Assembly (NCBI GenBank): GCA_043762325.1
Contig: JAYUMU010000010.1
Span: forward strand, 14,707 to 78,706
Length of the DNA stretch: 64,000 nucleotides
Origin: JANXSS01 sp025356535
Lineage (GTDB): Bacteria; Pseudomonadota; Gammaproteobacteria; Burkholderiales; Burkholderiaceae_D
Reading direction: 5' to 3'
Below, piece by piece: positions 32,884-41,325 of this stretch; position 1 is the stretch's first letter; every line of letters begins with the position of its first letter. The position numbers and the translations under genes are program-made. Under the pieces are notes generated by a model. That model did not search any database. It was not told the origin of the DNA and saw only the letters and a list, made by a program, of their open reading frames with translations.

Positions 32884-33909
32884 CTAAGCCAGGCTAAACT
32901 TCAGATCCCCTAGCTTTTCGATCGACGACACCAACTTGTCGCCGGCTTTCAGCCACACCTGTTTATCCTTCGGCATGCCGGCAATCACGCCTTGTGGCGT
33001 ACCGGTGAAGATGATGTCGCCCGGCTCGATTGTCCAGTGCTTGCTGATGTAAGCAATCATCTGTTGCGTATTGAAGATGAAATCAGCCGTGGTGGACGAC
33101 TGCCGCAGTTCGCCATTGACGCGAGTTTCGATCTTGAGCTTGTTCGGGTCGCCGACCAGGTCGGAAGAGACGAAGTACGGTCCGATCGGCGCAAAATTGT
33201 CGAGCGTCTTGCCGATCATCCACTGCCCGTTAGGCAATTCGAGTTGCAGGTCGCGCGCCGAAAAATCGTTCGACGTGCAATAGCCGGCAACGTAGCCAAG
33301 TGCATCGGCCTCGGTGATGTTGCGGCCAGACTTGCCGATTACGATCAGCAATTCCGTTTTGTAATCGAACTTCGTCGAAATCTCTTTCGGCGGCAGATTG
33401 ATCACGCAATTCTGTCCGGCCAGGGTGTTGTTGTATTTGTTGAAAAGCGGCGGCACGCGCGGTGGCTGCATGCCGATTTCCTTTGCATGCTGCCGATAGT
33501 TCAGGCCCACGCACATGATCTTGCCGGGATTGGTGAACAGGCGTCCGTGCACGATGTCGGCTTCCGCAAGCAACGGCACGCCGGACGCCTTGGCGCCGGC
33601 AATTACCCGGTTCAGGCCGTCTGCGTTCCCGCCGCGCAGCAATTCATCGATCGAGGCCGGCGCTGCAAGGCCCATCTTCCTTGCCGTGGCGCGAATGTCG
33701 ACCACGCCCGCGTCGGTGACCGCGCCCAGCGACTCGCTGCCATCGGCATGGCGAATTGCCAGCAATCTGGCATTGGTGGGCATTTTGTGCGGCCCCTTGT
33801 AGGCGCCTGCTGCCTCGGCATGGGCTGCTGCGAACGTGTCGCCGGAAATGGCGGAGGCGCCGACTGCCACCGTACCCGCCTGCTTGAGAAAGGTGCGACG
33901 TGTATTCAA
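32884..33909 (-). CDS. Tat-exported fumarylacetoacetate hydrolase-family protein
   Basis: 341 aa. The N-terminus has a twin-arginine signal (TRRTFLKQAG, then a small-residue hydrophobic stretch, cleavage near FAAAHA). The rest is a full FAH/2-oxo-hepta-3-ene-dioate hydratase-type fold. It has the start of the catalytic domain at KIMCVGLNYRQHAKE, metal ligands in YKTELLIVIGK and TSNDFSARDLQ, and IIFTGTPQGV near the end. The family cleaves C-C bonds of, or hydrates, acylpyruvates with Mg2+. FAH proteins are usually cytosolic, so export is unusual. Substrate unknown. It stands alone. Confidence 0.87.
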   Translation of the reverse strand: MNTRRTFLKQAGTVAVGASAISGDTFAAAHAEAAGAYKGPHKMPTNARLLAIRHADGSESLGAVTDAGVVDIRATARKMGLAAPASIDELLRGGNADGLNRVIAGAKASGVPLLAEADIVHGRLFTNPGKIMCVGLNYRQHAKEIGMQPPRVPPLFNKYNNTLAGQNCVINLPPKEISTKFDYKTELLIVIGKSGRNITEADALGYVAGYCTSNDFSARDLQLELPNGQWMIGKTLDNFAPIGPYFVSSDLVGDPNKLKIETRVNGELRQSSTTADFIFNTQQMIAYISKHWTIEPGDIIFTGTPQGVIAGMPKDKQVWLKAGDKLVSSIEKLGDLKFSLA

Positions 33910-34076
33910 TGTTGTCTCCTGTTGTTATATGCGCCTTAAAGTGGCTGCCAGAAAATACTAGCATTGTTCGCAACCACGGTCGTGCTTTTGCCGACATCCG
34001 CCTTGCCGGTCCATGCGGCCGACGATGCCTGCATCGGTGCCAGCAGTTGCCGGCACTGCGCCTGCCTGCCGCCGGG

Positions 34077-34658
34077 TCAAGTGAAGGGATGCAGCCAGCT
34101 CGCCGGCAAATCAATGTGGGTGCGTGGCAGGGCTGCGGCCAGCGTGCTAGCGACGACAGTCAGGTGACGCCGCACCGAGCCGCGCCACCAGACCTGGTCG
34201 GCGGTTGCCAGCGCCGCGATCCACGCAGTGGCAATGATCAGATAATCGCAGCGCCCGCTTTTCCACCATTGCAGGGAGTGCCGCTTCCTGAGCAGCCACG
34301 GCACGCCGAGTGGATTGGGCCAGTCGGCCAGAAGGTGCATGATGCCGCCGGCGGCAAAGCCGAATGCCGGTGCTGCCATGGACGTACGCGGCAGCGCGAG
34401 ATATGAAACAACCAGCAGCGACAGCCAGGCAATGCCCCAGTGCGTCCAGCTCCGGTGTGCAATCCAGAGCCTTCGCTTGCCGCGCCGGGACCACCAGGCA
34501 TTTTCCAGCCAGTCCGGTGCGGTGCCGCCGGCATAGGCGCACAGGAGGGTGGCAATCGCCCAGAGGTGATAGGCGTCGGACCGACGCAAGGAAACGATAG
34601 CCGCAGCGACTACCCCGATGGCCCATCCGGTTGATCGATGTGCCGCTGTCGAGGCCAT
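34077..34658 (-). CDS. YdjM-type inner-membrane metal-dependent hydrolase
   Basis: 193 aa of the YdjM/DUF457 family, with 4-5 hydrophobic segments. Conserved His/Asp motifs are visible: AHRSTGW at the N-terminus, GGTAPDWLE, HRSWTHWG and MHLLADWPNPLG. The reaction is not established for most members. ATG 34658 is chosen because it starts the family's usual N-terminus; the open frame extends further upstream without homology. The ribosome site is weak. Confidence 0.75.
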   Translation of the reverse strand: MASTAAHRSTGWAIGVVAAAIVSLRRSDAYHLWAIATLLCAYAGGTAPDWLENAWWSRRGKRRLWIAHRSWTHWGIAWLSLLVVSYLALPRTSMAAPAFGFAAGGIMHLLADWPNPLGVPWLLRKRHSLQWWKSGRCDYLIIATAWIAALATADQVWWRGSVRRHLTVVASTLAAALPRTHIDLPASWLHPFT

Positions 34659-34800
34659 GTAATTTGGCGATGAGAGCCGACCGGCGCTTGCAACTTGCGC
34701 GGCGCTGCACGGGATTCTCGGGTACCGCGTTGTTATCGAAGCCGCTTCGAGTGTGCTTCGCATGAAAAGTTCATGGCAGCAAGGGATGAATCGCTTGTTT

Positions 34801-35133
34801 TTATTGCGCCCGCTTGCGTTCGAGGAGCAGGTCACACAAGGACATCGCTTCGGTAAATGCGGAACCCAGGGCCGATTGCAGGCTGACACCTTCCTCGGTC
34901 GCCCGCACTGTTGCGCGCAGACTTTGCAGCGCCCGATGCGGCGCATCGCAGATAACAATGCTGCAGGTCCATGCATTTGCGCCGAAGCGTCGCGCGCGGA
35001 TGTGGATCTGCATCCCTTTGTAATGATCGACGATCGTGTCTTCCCGTTGATGCGAGACCATCCCGAAGGCCTGGCCCACCGGCTGCCATGCTTTCTTGAC
35101 CGAGTCGCAGACCGCGTGCAGGGAGCGGTTCAT
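34801..35133 (-). CDS. Hypothetical protein (110 aa)
   Basis: Not recognised. The segment from ATG 35133 (MNRSLHAVCDSVKKAWQ) reads as a compact alpha/beta protein with HYKGMQIHIRARRFG and WTCSIVICDAPHRAL strands and a helical, Leu-rich C-terminus. The open frame extends to 35289, but the upstream part is Arg/Gln-rich and looks non-coding. The ribosome site is weak. It could be a small cytosolic protein; confidence comes only from the plausible amino-acid pattern. Confidence 0.5.
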   Translation of the reverse strand: MNRSLHAVCDSVKKAWQPVGQAFGMVSHQREDTIVDHYKGMQIHIRARRFGANAWTCSIVICDAPHRALQSLRATVRATEEGVSLQSALGSAFTEAMSLCDLLLERKRAQ

Positions 35134-35615
35134 GCTGCATTGCCGATTCGCGACCGGTCCGGGCAAGCGGCAACCGGTGCGTTGCCACCGTCTGCGTGCA
35201 GCGTTGCTGCGATTTTCGATTCCATGTCCACGCCCTGGCATCTGCTGTTGAAACTGTCCGCACAGCGTAGCCGGATATTTACAGGACAAGAATCGGACAA
35301 TCGCTTTAGTGTACGTAGGACATCATGCTGCTGAAAAACTGCCAAGTGCCGGATTGACAACGAACGGCGCCGGGACTGTGTTCTCGGTAAGCTAGAATCG
35401 ATAGCCGATCGTGCAGCGGCACACTTGTTGAAAATGCACAGATGCAATGCAAAGGAAATCCTGATGCCTCGAACCGGACTTGCCATGAATGCCCCTGTCG
35501 GGCAGGCGCTAGGGCTGCAACGACCAGCGTGCATGCGCGGCCAACGCATGCACGCCGGCGCATGTGATAGCCGTGTGCTGCAAGCGTTAAACCGCAGCAT
35601 GGCAGGGTGCCGGCG
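35134..35615. other. Gene-poor region upstream of the TauE gene
   Basis: 482 bp. The only structure seen is the perfect 11-bp inverted repeat at 35527-35555. Short open frames here have no ribosome site or plausible composition. Confidence 0.4.
35527..35555. repeat. Perfect 11-bp inverted repeat upstream of the TauE gene
   Basis: GCGTGCATGCG at 35527-35537 and its exact reverse complement at 35545-35555, 7-nt spacer, no T tract. It lies about 60 bp before the TauE start, so it may be an operator or an mRNA leader hairpin. Confidence 0.6.
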
Positions 35616-36410
35616 ATGACCTGGCTGCTCGCCTACGTAGGCATGGGCGCCGCCATCGGGGTGCTGGCCGGCCTCCTGGGCATTGGTGGCGGCATGACGC
35701 TGGTGCCGGTATTGGCCGCGATGTTCGCTGCACAGCATTTTGCGCCGGATCACATCGTACACATGGCACTGGCTACTTCGATGGCATCGATCATCTTTAC
35801 CTCGGGTGCCAGCGTGCGCGAGCACTGGAAGCTCGGCGGCGTGGATTTTTCAATCGTCAGGCGCATGGCGCCCGGAATGGTGGCCGGCAGCCTGGTTGCG
35901 ACCATGGCATCGTCATGGATACCGCAACGCTGGCTGGCGATGACTTTTGCCGTCATCGTCTACCTTGGCGCAACGCAGATCCTGCTCAACCGCAAACCCG
36001 CTGCCGCCCGCAACCTGCCCGGTACTTGGGTGCTATTTGCAGTGGGCATCGTCATCGGCGTGATCTGCGGCCTGGTTTCGGCCGGCGGCGCGTTCCTGAC
36101 GATTCCTTTCATGCTCTGGTGCGGTGTACCGATGCGCACCACCATCGGCACTGCGGCGATGATCGGCATTCCCGTGGCGCTGGTCGGAACGGCCGGGTAT
36201 ATTTTTTCGGGTTGGCAAATCGGTGGCCTGCCAGCCGGCACGCTCGGCTTCATCGTCCTGCCGGCACTGGCGGGACTGGTCTGCGGCAGTGTCGTCACGG
36301 CGCCTTATGGCGCCCGAATGGCGCACCGGTTGCCGGTGCTGACCATCAAGCGGATCTTTGCAGGCCTGCTCTATGTGCTGGCAACGAAGATGCTGCTTAC
36401 CTATGCCTAG
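35616..36410 (+). CDS. TauE/SafE-family membrane transporter
   Basis: 264 aa, about eight hydrophobic segments. The internal duplication typical of the family is visible: GVLAGLLGIGGGMTLVPVL near 15-35 and GVICGLVSAGGAFLTIPFM near 150-168. Members export sulfite, sulfoacetate or other organosulfur anions; the substrate here is unknown. ATG 35616 is preferred over GTG 35607 because AGGG lies 7-10 nt upstream. The TAG stop is supplied by the repeat fragment at 36407-36421. Confidence 0.88.
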   Translation: MTWLLAYVGMGAAIGVLAGLLGIGGGMTLVPVLAAMFAAQHFAPDHIVHMALATSMASIIFTSGASVREHWKLGGVDFSIVRRMAPGMVAGSLVATMASSWIPQRWLAMTFAVIVYLGATQILLNRKPAAARNLPGTWVLFAVGIVIGVICGLVSAGGAFLTIPFMLWCGVPMRTTIGTAAMIGIPVALVGTAGYIFSGWQIGGLPAGTLGFIVLPALAGLVCGSVVTAPYGARMAHRLPVLTIKRIFAGLLYVLATKMLLTYA

Positions 36411-36421
36411 AGCAGATTTCG
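36407..36421. repeat. Solo copy of the terminal repeat found at 9198
   Basis: CTAGAGCAGATTTCG, identical over 15 bp to the left end of the 164-bp element at 9198-9361. Here too the TAG is the stop codon of the upstream gene (TauE). The rest of the element is absent: the convergent FKBP gene ends 8 bp further on. Confidence 0.6.
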
Positions 36422-36428
36422 CGCAACC

Positions 36429-36902
36429 TTACTGGACGCCGAGCAGTTCGACGTCGAAGATGAGCGTTGCATTTGGCGGAATCAGGCCGCCGGCGCCCCG
36501 CGCGCCGTAACCGAGCGCAGCCGGAATGGTCAGCTTGCGCATGCCGCCCACGCGCATGCCGGCAACGCCTTCATCCCAGCCGCGAATGACGCGACCGCCT
36601 CCCAGCGGAAACACGAAAGGATCGCCCCGATCCTTGCTCGAGTCGAATTTCTGCCCCGCGCTGCCATCCGGGTTCTGCAGCCATCCGGTGTAATGCACCT
36701 TGACGCCGCGTCCAGCCACCGCTTCGGCGCCCTTGCCGATCACCAGGTCCTGGTACTGCAGGCCGGAGTCGGTTTTCACCATCGCCGGCCTGGCGCTTTC
36801 GACGCACATTCCGGTGCCGGCCTGCAAGGCACCCAGCATCACGCCTGCCAGGACCGCCACGCGTATTTTTGCAAAACCTGGTGTAGAGAATTGACGAGCC
36901 AT
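36429..36902 (-). CDS. Secreted FKBP-type peptidyl-prolyl isomerase
   Basis: 157 aa. A signal-like N-terminus (hydrophobic to about residue 32) is followed by one FKBP domain (about 45-157): VKVHYTGWLQNPDG, KFDSSKDRGDPFVFPLG, VIRGWDEGVAGM, GYGARGAGGLIPPNATLIFDVELL. It catalyses cis-trans isomerisation of Xaa-Pro bonds in the periplasm. AAGGA lies 7 nt before the ATG. Convergent with the TauE gene. Confidence 0.9.
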   Translation of the reverse strand: MARQFSTPGFAKIRVAVLAGVMLGALQAGTGMCVESARPAMVKTDSGLQYQDLVIGKGAEAVAGRGVKVHYTGWLQNPDGSAGQKFDSSKDRGDPFVFPLGGGRVIRGWDEGVAGMRVGGMRKLTIPAALGYGARGAGGLIPPNATLIFDVELLGVQ

Positions 36903-37126
36903 GGTCTTCCTTCTAGAAAATCGAGAAAGATGCGCCGCACATGCACGGCAACACCGGGAGCGCCGATTCTAGCAGCCGGGCCGGACAATTGCCGCCCGCG
37001 CCGTTACAAACTGTGCGTGCCAGTCGCGCCGTTATCGGCTAATCTCGCAAGGCGCAACCCGTATGCGCATTTTCCCGAACGGGCCGGCACCAGCGCTCGC
37101 GGGTTCAAAAAAACAAAGGAGACTCC

Positions 37127-37537
37127 ATGATGCTGCCAGTTCTCGGATTGCGTACCTTGCTTGCCCTTGCCTGTTGCACAGGCGTCCTGCTGCAGGCCCC
37201 GGTTGCGGCGCAGGATGCCGGGCCGCGAACCGAACTCAAGCGCGTCGACCTGTCGGGTGCGCCGGGCATGGAAGTCATTACCTCGATAGCCAGTTACAAG
37301 CCCGGCGACGAGGTGCCGCTGCATTTTCATCATGGCGTTGAAACCGGCTACGTGCTGCAAGGCGCAATGGTCCAAATGCCGGGCAAGGAGCCGACCATGA
37401 TCAGCACCGGCTCACCGATCTCGAACCTGCGCGATGCGCGTCATGGCGGCTACAAGGTAATCGTCGAGACCAATCTCAAACTGCTGACGGTGCACATCGT
37501 CGACAAGGGCAAGCCGCTCTACGATACCTCCAACTGA
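37127..37537 (+). CDS. Secreted cupin-domain protein
   Basis: 136 aa. The signal peptide ends near VAAQ (residue 29). A single cupin domain has the metal-binding motif HFHHGVETGYVLQG (motif 1). In motif 2 the usual His is replaced in a GGYKVIVE context. Function unknown; small secreted cupins may bind a metal and act on small metabolites. AAAGGAG lies 7 nt before the ATG. The last codons overlap a possible downstream small gene (TGATG). Confidence 0.85.
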   Translation: MMLPVLGLRTLLALACCTGVLLQAPVAAQDAGPRTELKRVDLSGAPGMEVITSIASYKPGDEVPLHFHHGVETGYVLQGAMVQMPGKEPTMISTGSPISNLRDARHGGYKVIVETNLKLLTVHIVDKGKPLYDTSN

Positions 37538-37737
37538 TGCACAGGCCTGCACGGTCGTGCAGCACTGGCATCGCGGCACGCCCGGCATGGGGCCGCCTGC
37601 TGCCGCTGCTTCTGATGCTGTCACTGGCGGTCAACGTGATCGACTGCGTGCGCATCGAGTCACGCAGCGCAGGCATTTCGCGGCTGTTGCAGCAATTGCC
37701 GCGCCGCCATCGCGGCCGCCTCAGGTCGCGTAGCTAA
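37537..37737 (+). CDS. Possible small membrane protein (66 aa)
   Basis: The ATG overlaps the cupin stop (TGATG), which would allow coupled translation. One hydrophobic span (LLPLLLMLSLAVNVIDCV, near 21-38) lies between two Arg-rich flanks. The Arg-rich ends could equally be a GC-rich non-coding reading. No family recognised. Confidence 0.35.
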   Translation: MHRPARSCSTGIAARPAWGRLLPLLLMLSLAVNVIDCVRIESRSAGISRLLQQLPRRHRGRLRSRS

Positions 37738-38210
37738 AACTGCAACCGCCGCGCCGCCGGTGGCGCGACCTGTCACGGCGGTCGCAGCGGTCGTTTCCCG
37801 CCGCACACGTCGCCGCCGATTTGAATCACTGCCGAAAAATGGCGATGCCGCTGTTATCGAGCGCTACGCCTGGCCCCCGGCAAGCCTGAATTCTTGCGAA
37901 AGCTGTTTCCTAAATTGCCAGATAGTGTTACTGTGGCAACATTGCAAAAAGTCATGACAGGCCTGTTTCTTTGGCAGCGCCGCGCGCTCATTGCAACCGT
38001 ACCGGGTCGGCCAGGCGGGTTTGCCTCGCGTTTTTTCCTGGAATCAGATCGCCGCCAGGCATTCAGGTTGTGCATTACCAGCCTGACAAGTAAAGACTCC
38101 GGAATTGGCCATTGAATTGTGTGAACTTGCGTGTGTGGTAATTGTCGAAAACCATGACAAAACTGCCAATACTTGCATTCAGGCCTTTTACAACAGAACA
38201 GGATGAGATA
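37738..38210. other. Non-coding region before the first HTH-like gene
   Basis: 473 bp. It begins GC-rich and becomes AT-richer towards the HTH-like gene, as expected for its promoter. No gene, repeat or terminator was recognised. Confidence 0.35.
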
Positions 38211-38516
38211 ATGACAACCAGTAAACTGACCGAGGACCTCGCTTACGATCCAAACAATCTGCTCGATGCGCTGATCGAAAAAATGCAGCTCAAAAACGAT
38301 GCAGCGTTGTCGCGCGCCCTCGAGGTCGCGCCGCCGGTCATCAGCAAGATCCGCCACCGGCGACTGCCGGTCGGCGCTTCGATGCTCCTGCGCATGCATG
38401 AAGTCAGTGACGTCAGCATTCGCGACCTGCGCGACCTGATGGGTGATCGCCGGGAAAAATTCCGCATCAGCCCGGATCATTTCAAGCCGAAGGATGCCCC
38501 GGAAACCCAGTCCTGA
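38211..38516 (+). CDS. Small HTH-like DNA-binding protein, copy 1
   Basis: 101 aa. The central region (NDAALSRALEVAPPVISKIRHRR) has a Cro/C1-type helix-turn-helix pattern, with the recognition helix in PPVISKIRHRRLPVG. It ends in a charged tail (LRDLMGDRREKFRI). GGATGAG precedes the ATG at 38211. A close paralogue lies at 41029-41325 in the opposite orientation; the cores are almost identical. Probably a repressor or nucleoid-type regulator. Targets unknown. A terminator follows 24 nt after the stop. Confidence 0.75.
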   Translation: MTTSKLTEDLAYDPNNLLDALIEKMQLKNDAALSRALEVAPPVISKIRHRRLPVGASMLLRMHEVSDVSIRDLRDLMGDRREKFRISPDHFKPKDAPETQS

Positions 38517-38540
38517 GACGAATCACTTACCAAAACGGGA

Positions 38541-38577
38541 AACGCCGCAGCGGACCGACGTCCACTGCGGCGTTTTC
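38541..38577 (+). terminator. Rho-independent terminator between convergent genes
   Basis: 10-bp perfect stem AACGCCGCAG / CTGCGGCGTT (38541-38550, 38565-38574), followed by T. It sits between the HTH-like gene and ohr and may work in both directions, as an AAAAC/GTTTT pattern flanks it. Confidence 0.85.
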
Positions 38578-38597
38578 CATTGCAATCGCCAGTCTAT

Positions 38598-39029
38598 TTA
38601 AACGACGGTCAGCACGACGTCGATGTTGCCGCGTGTCGCATTCGAATACGGACAGACTTCATGCGCCTCATGCACCAGCGCTTGTGCTTTTGCATGATCC
38701 ATACCCGGAATGCTGATGGTCAGGCCGACATCGACGCTAAAGCCCTTGGCGCCACCGGCGCGCGGTCCGAAATGCACGTCTGCGTTGATTGAGGTCTCGG
38801 CAGGCAGGGTCACTTTCTGCGTGCCGGCGACAAATTTCATTGCACCCAGGAAGCATGCCGAGTAGCCAGCCGCAAACAGTTGCTCCGGATTGGTGCCGTT
38901 GCCGTTTCCGCCCATTTCCTTTGGCGGGTTCAGGCGAACCTCGAGCTTGCCGTCGTCGGATCTTGCCGAACCGTCGCGACCACCGGTTGCAGTTGCGTGC
39001 GCCGTGTAAATGATTTTATCAAGTGCCAT
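38598..39029 (-). CDS. ohr: Organic hydroperoxide resistance protein (Ohr)
   Basis: 143 aa of the Ohr/OsmC family. It is a thiol peroxidase reducing organic peroxides, using two reactive cysteines, Cys59 (GYSACFLGAMK) and Cys126 (EVCPYSNATRGN). Both are present, in the Ohr rather than the OsmC context. AAGGA lies 7 nt before the ATG. No MarR-type ohrR gene is in the window, though the gene is often controlled by one. It is divergent from an old-yellow-enzyme reductase, so the pair may respond together to electrophile or peroxide stress. Confidence 0.95.
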   Translation of the reverse strand: MALDKIIYTAHATATGGRDGSARSDDGKLEVRLNPPKEMGGNGNGTNPEQLFAAGYSACFLGAMKFVAGTQKVTLPAETSINADVHFGPRAGGAKGFSVDVGLTISIPGMDHAKAQALVHEAHEVCPYSNATRGNIDVVLTVV

Positions 39030-39448
39030 GAAAATTCCTTCGAAGTTGACGTGATGAAAAGGCCGGCGCAGTCCATGTTGGACCTGCGTCGCTTTGGGTG
39101 CCCGACTGAAAACGATGTGCAGGGCAGCGTACAGCAAATACGCAAGCACTGCCTTTTCGTCACCGCGACCTCCAGACCTGGGATGTGTTTCGCGCGGCAT
39201 CCTGGTGTTTTGAGGCACTTTGCTGCCTTGCATTTTCAATCGCATACGATCTGACTGTACACATGGCGATCATGACCGGCATCCGCGCGGCATTCGGCGC
39301 TGGCCAACGCGCATTGCCGATTGCGATTACCATGCTGCCTTGCCAATGCGCCGCTGTTGCGCCGGTTGACACCGTGCGAATCGTACGCATCGTACGCGCG
39401 TCGGTGTGCCAAAAAATTCCTTTTCAATTCACCTGAAAGACCAATCAA
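39030..39448. promoter_or_regulatory. Divergent control region between ohr and the alkene reductase gene
   Basis: 419 bp without a convincing gene. Near the reductase end, TTGACA (39365-39370) is overlapped downstream by two copies of TCGTACG (39381-39397), each a near-palindrome. They could be a -35 element and operator for the reductase gene (NemR-like control is common in this family), but no good -10 box is spaced from it. Assignment is tentative. Confidence 0.35.
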
Positions 39449-40579
39449 ATGACCTTATCCGCTTCCAGCCTGAACGATGCTGCCACCCAGGCTACGCAAA
39501 GCGACCTGTTCGCACCGATGCAGCTTGGTCCCCTGACACTGGCCAACCGCATCGTCATGGCGCCACTCACGCGCAGCCGTGCCGGCGCAGCAGATGTGCC
39601 GAGCGAAATGGCGATCGAGTATTACGTCCAGCGCGCCAGTGCCGGCCTGATCATTGCCGAAGCCACCCAGGTTTCAGCGCAGGGCAAGGGCTATGTTTTT
39701 ACGCCCGGCATTTACAGCGCAGACCAGGTACAGGCCTGGAAGAAAATCACCGACGGCGTTCATGCCGCCGGTGGCAGGATCTTCCTGCAGCTCTGGCATG
39801 TCGGACGCATTTCCCATCCGTCGCTGCAGCCGGACGGCGCCTTGCCGGTTGCACCGTCGGCAATCACGCCGGCAGGCCAGGCTTATACCGAGGATGGTTT
39901 CGTGCCGCTGGTCACGCCACGCGCGCTGGCGACGAGCGAAATGCCGGAAATCGTCCAGCAGTACCGCAGCGGCGCTGAAAATGCCCTGGCAGCCGGTTTC
40001 GACGGTGTCGAAATTCATGCGGCCAACGGCTATCTTCTCGACCAGTTCCTGCGTGACAAGACCAACCAGCGCACCGACGCCTATGGCGGCTCCATCGAAA
40101 ACCGCGCGCGCCTGTTGTTGGAAGTGACGGCCGCCGTTGTCAAGGTCTGGGGTGGTGACCGGGTCGGCATCCGGCTGTCGCCGCTCAGTACCTTCGGCGA
40201 CATTGCCGACAGCGATCCGCAGGCACTGTTTTCCTATGTCGTCGAGCAGATCAACGCCTACAAGCTGGTGTACCTGCATCTCATTGAAGGCGACACAGGT
40301 GGCTCGCGGGAACTGCCGGGCGGTTTTGATCCGCAGATTCTGCGCCGGCTCTTCAAGGGCGCCTACATGGCCAACAATGGCTACGATCGGCAGATGGCGC
40401 TCGATGCACGCACCAAGGGCAGCGCCGACATGATCGCTTTCGGCCGACCTTACATCGCCAATCCCGACCTGGTCGAACGCCTGCGCATCGCAGCGCCGCT
40501 CAACCAGCCGGACCCGGCCACGATGTACGGTGGCGGTGCCAAGGGTTATGTCGATTATCCGGCGCTGAACTGTGTTTGA
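39449..40579 (+). CDS. Old yellow enzyme-family alkene reductase (NemA/XenB type)
   Basis: 376-aa FMN-dependent reductase. The N-terminus FAPMQLGPLTLANRIVMAPLTRSRA is the classical OYE start. The active-site His/Asn/Tyr are in HAANGYLLDQFL (near 190-195), followed by DAYGGSIENRARLLLE. The phosphate-binding end is MIAFGRPYIANPDLVERL. It reduces activated C=C bonds or nitro groups with NAD(P)H, detoxifying electrophiles. The length (376) fits. It is divergent from ohr. Confidence 0.93.
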   Translation: MTLSASSLNDAATQATQSDLFAPMQLGPLTLANRIVMAPLTRSRAGAADVPSEMAIEYYVQRASAGLIIAEATQVSAQGKGYVFTPGIYSADQVQAWKKITDGVHAAGGRIFLQLWHVGRISHPSLQPDGALPVAPSAITPAGQAYTEDGFVPLVTPRALATSEMPEIVQQYRSGAENALAAGFDGVEIHAANGYLLDQFLRDKTNQRTDAYGGSIENRARLLLEVTAAVVKVWGGDRVGIRLSPLSTFGDIADSDPQALFSYVVEQINAYKLVYLHLIEGDTGGSRELPGGFDPQILRRLFKGAYMANNGYDRQMALDARTKGSADMIAFGRPYIANPDLVERLRIAAPLNQPDPATMYGGGAKGYVDYPALNCV

Positions 40580-40648
40580 CAGGCCAGACGCCTGATTCGA
40601 GACGACGCGCCGGCGGCGGTTGCGGCCTTGCGGCGCGACCGTGCAATC

Positions 40649-40897
40649 TCATTCCGCAATGCCCAGCATGTTCTCGATCGTGATTTCCACCAGGGCGATC
40701 AGGTTCTGTCGCAATGCTGCGCCGTCGAGGGTATTGTCACGCAATTGCCCGCCAGGGCTTCCCTTGAGCGCGTTGTCCTGGAAGACCTCGGCACGCCAGT
40801 CGACCTGCACACCTGGCGTGTATTCGAGTCGGTAGGAATAACGTTCGCCACCGATCTTGCGGGTGTAGATATCTTCAAGCGTTTCGCGCTGCGTCAT
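40649..40897 (-). CDS. Hypothetical protein (82 aa)
   Basis: Small acidic protein, MTQRETLEDIYTRKIGGERY at the N-terminus, with a central beta-rich stretch (YRLEYTPGVQVDWRAEVFQ) and a helical end. AAAGGA lies 6 nt before the ATG at 40897, so it is probably translated. No family recognised. It lies between the alkene reductase (convergent) and the second HTH-like gene (same strand). Confidence 0.65.
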   Translation of the reverse strand: MTQRETLEDIYTRKIGGERYSYRLEYTPGVQVDWRAEVFQDNALKGSPGGQLRDNTLDGAALRQNLIALVEITIENMLGIAE

Positions 40898-41028
40898 GGG
40901 TAATCCTTTACGTAGACAGGAGCCGGTGGGTGTCACGGTCGCGGCGGACCGGATCGCTTCCGTTCCTGTCTGCAGTGGATTGGCCGCAGCGCCGATCTCC
41001 GGGCGCTCGACGATACCATACGTGCAAA

Positions 41029-41325
41029 TCAGCTTTTCGGCTTGAACTGCGTCGGGCTGATCCTGTGCTTGCCGCGTCGGTCCCCCATTAGGTCCCGGAG
41101 TTCCCGAATGCCCAGTTCGCTGACCTCGTGCATGCGCACCAGCAAAGAAGCGCCAACTGGCAGGCGTCGATGTCGTATCTTGCTGATCACAGGCGGCGCC
41201 ACTTCCAGCTTGCGCGACAGCGCAGCATCATTCTTTAGTTGAAGCTTCTCGATCAAGGTGTCGAGAAGCTTGTTCGGATCGTAGTTGACGGTGTCGTTCA
41301 AATCAGTTTTTTGTAGGGCCATCAT
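41029..41325 (-). CDS. Small HTH-like DNA-binding protein, copy 2
   Basis: 98 aa, closely similar to the protein at 38211 across YDPN-x-LLD-x-LIEK, NDAALSR and the putative recognition helix PPVISKIRHRRLPVGAS, then RDLMGDRR. The two differ mostly at the ends. Two adjacent ATGs (41325, 41322) are possible starts; the ribosome site is weak. Opposite orientation to its paralogue, with ohr, the alkene reductase and one small gene between them. Confidence 0.72.
   Translation of the reverse strand: MMALQKTDLNDTVNYDPNKLLDTLIEKLQLKNDAALSRKLEVAPPVISKIRHRRLPVGASLLVRMHEVSELGIRELRDLMGDRRGKHRISPTQFKPKS

Noticed and set aside
33964..34167. 67-codon plus-strand frame starting with a signal-like stretch
   Set aside because: It overlaps the end of the YdjM-type gene, has no ribosome site, and the part after the hydrophobic start is Cys/Arg/Ala-rich without a pattern.
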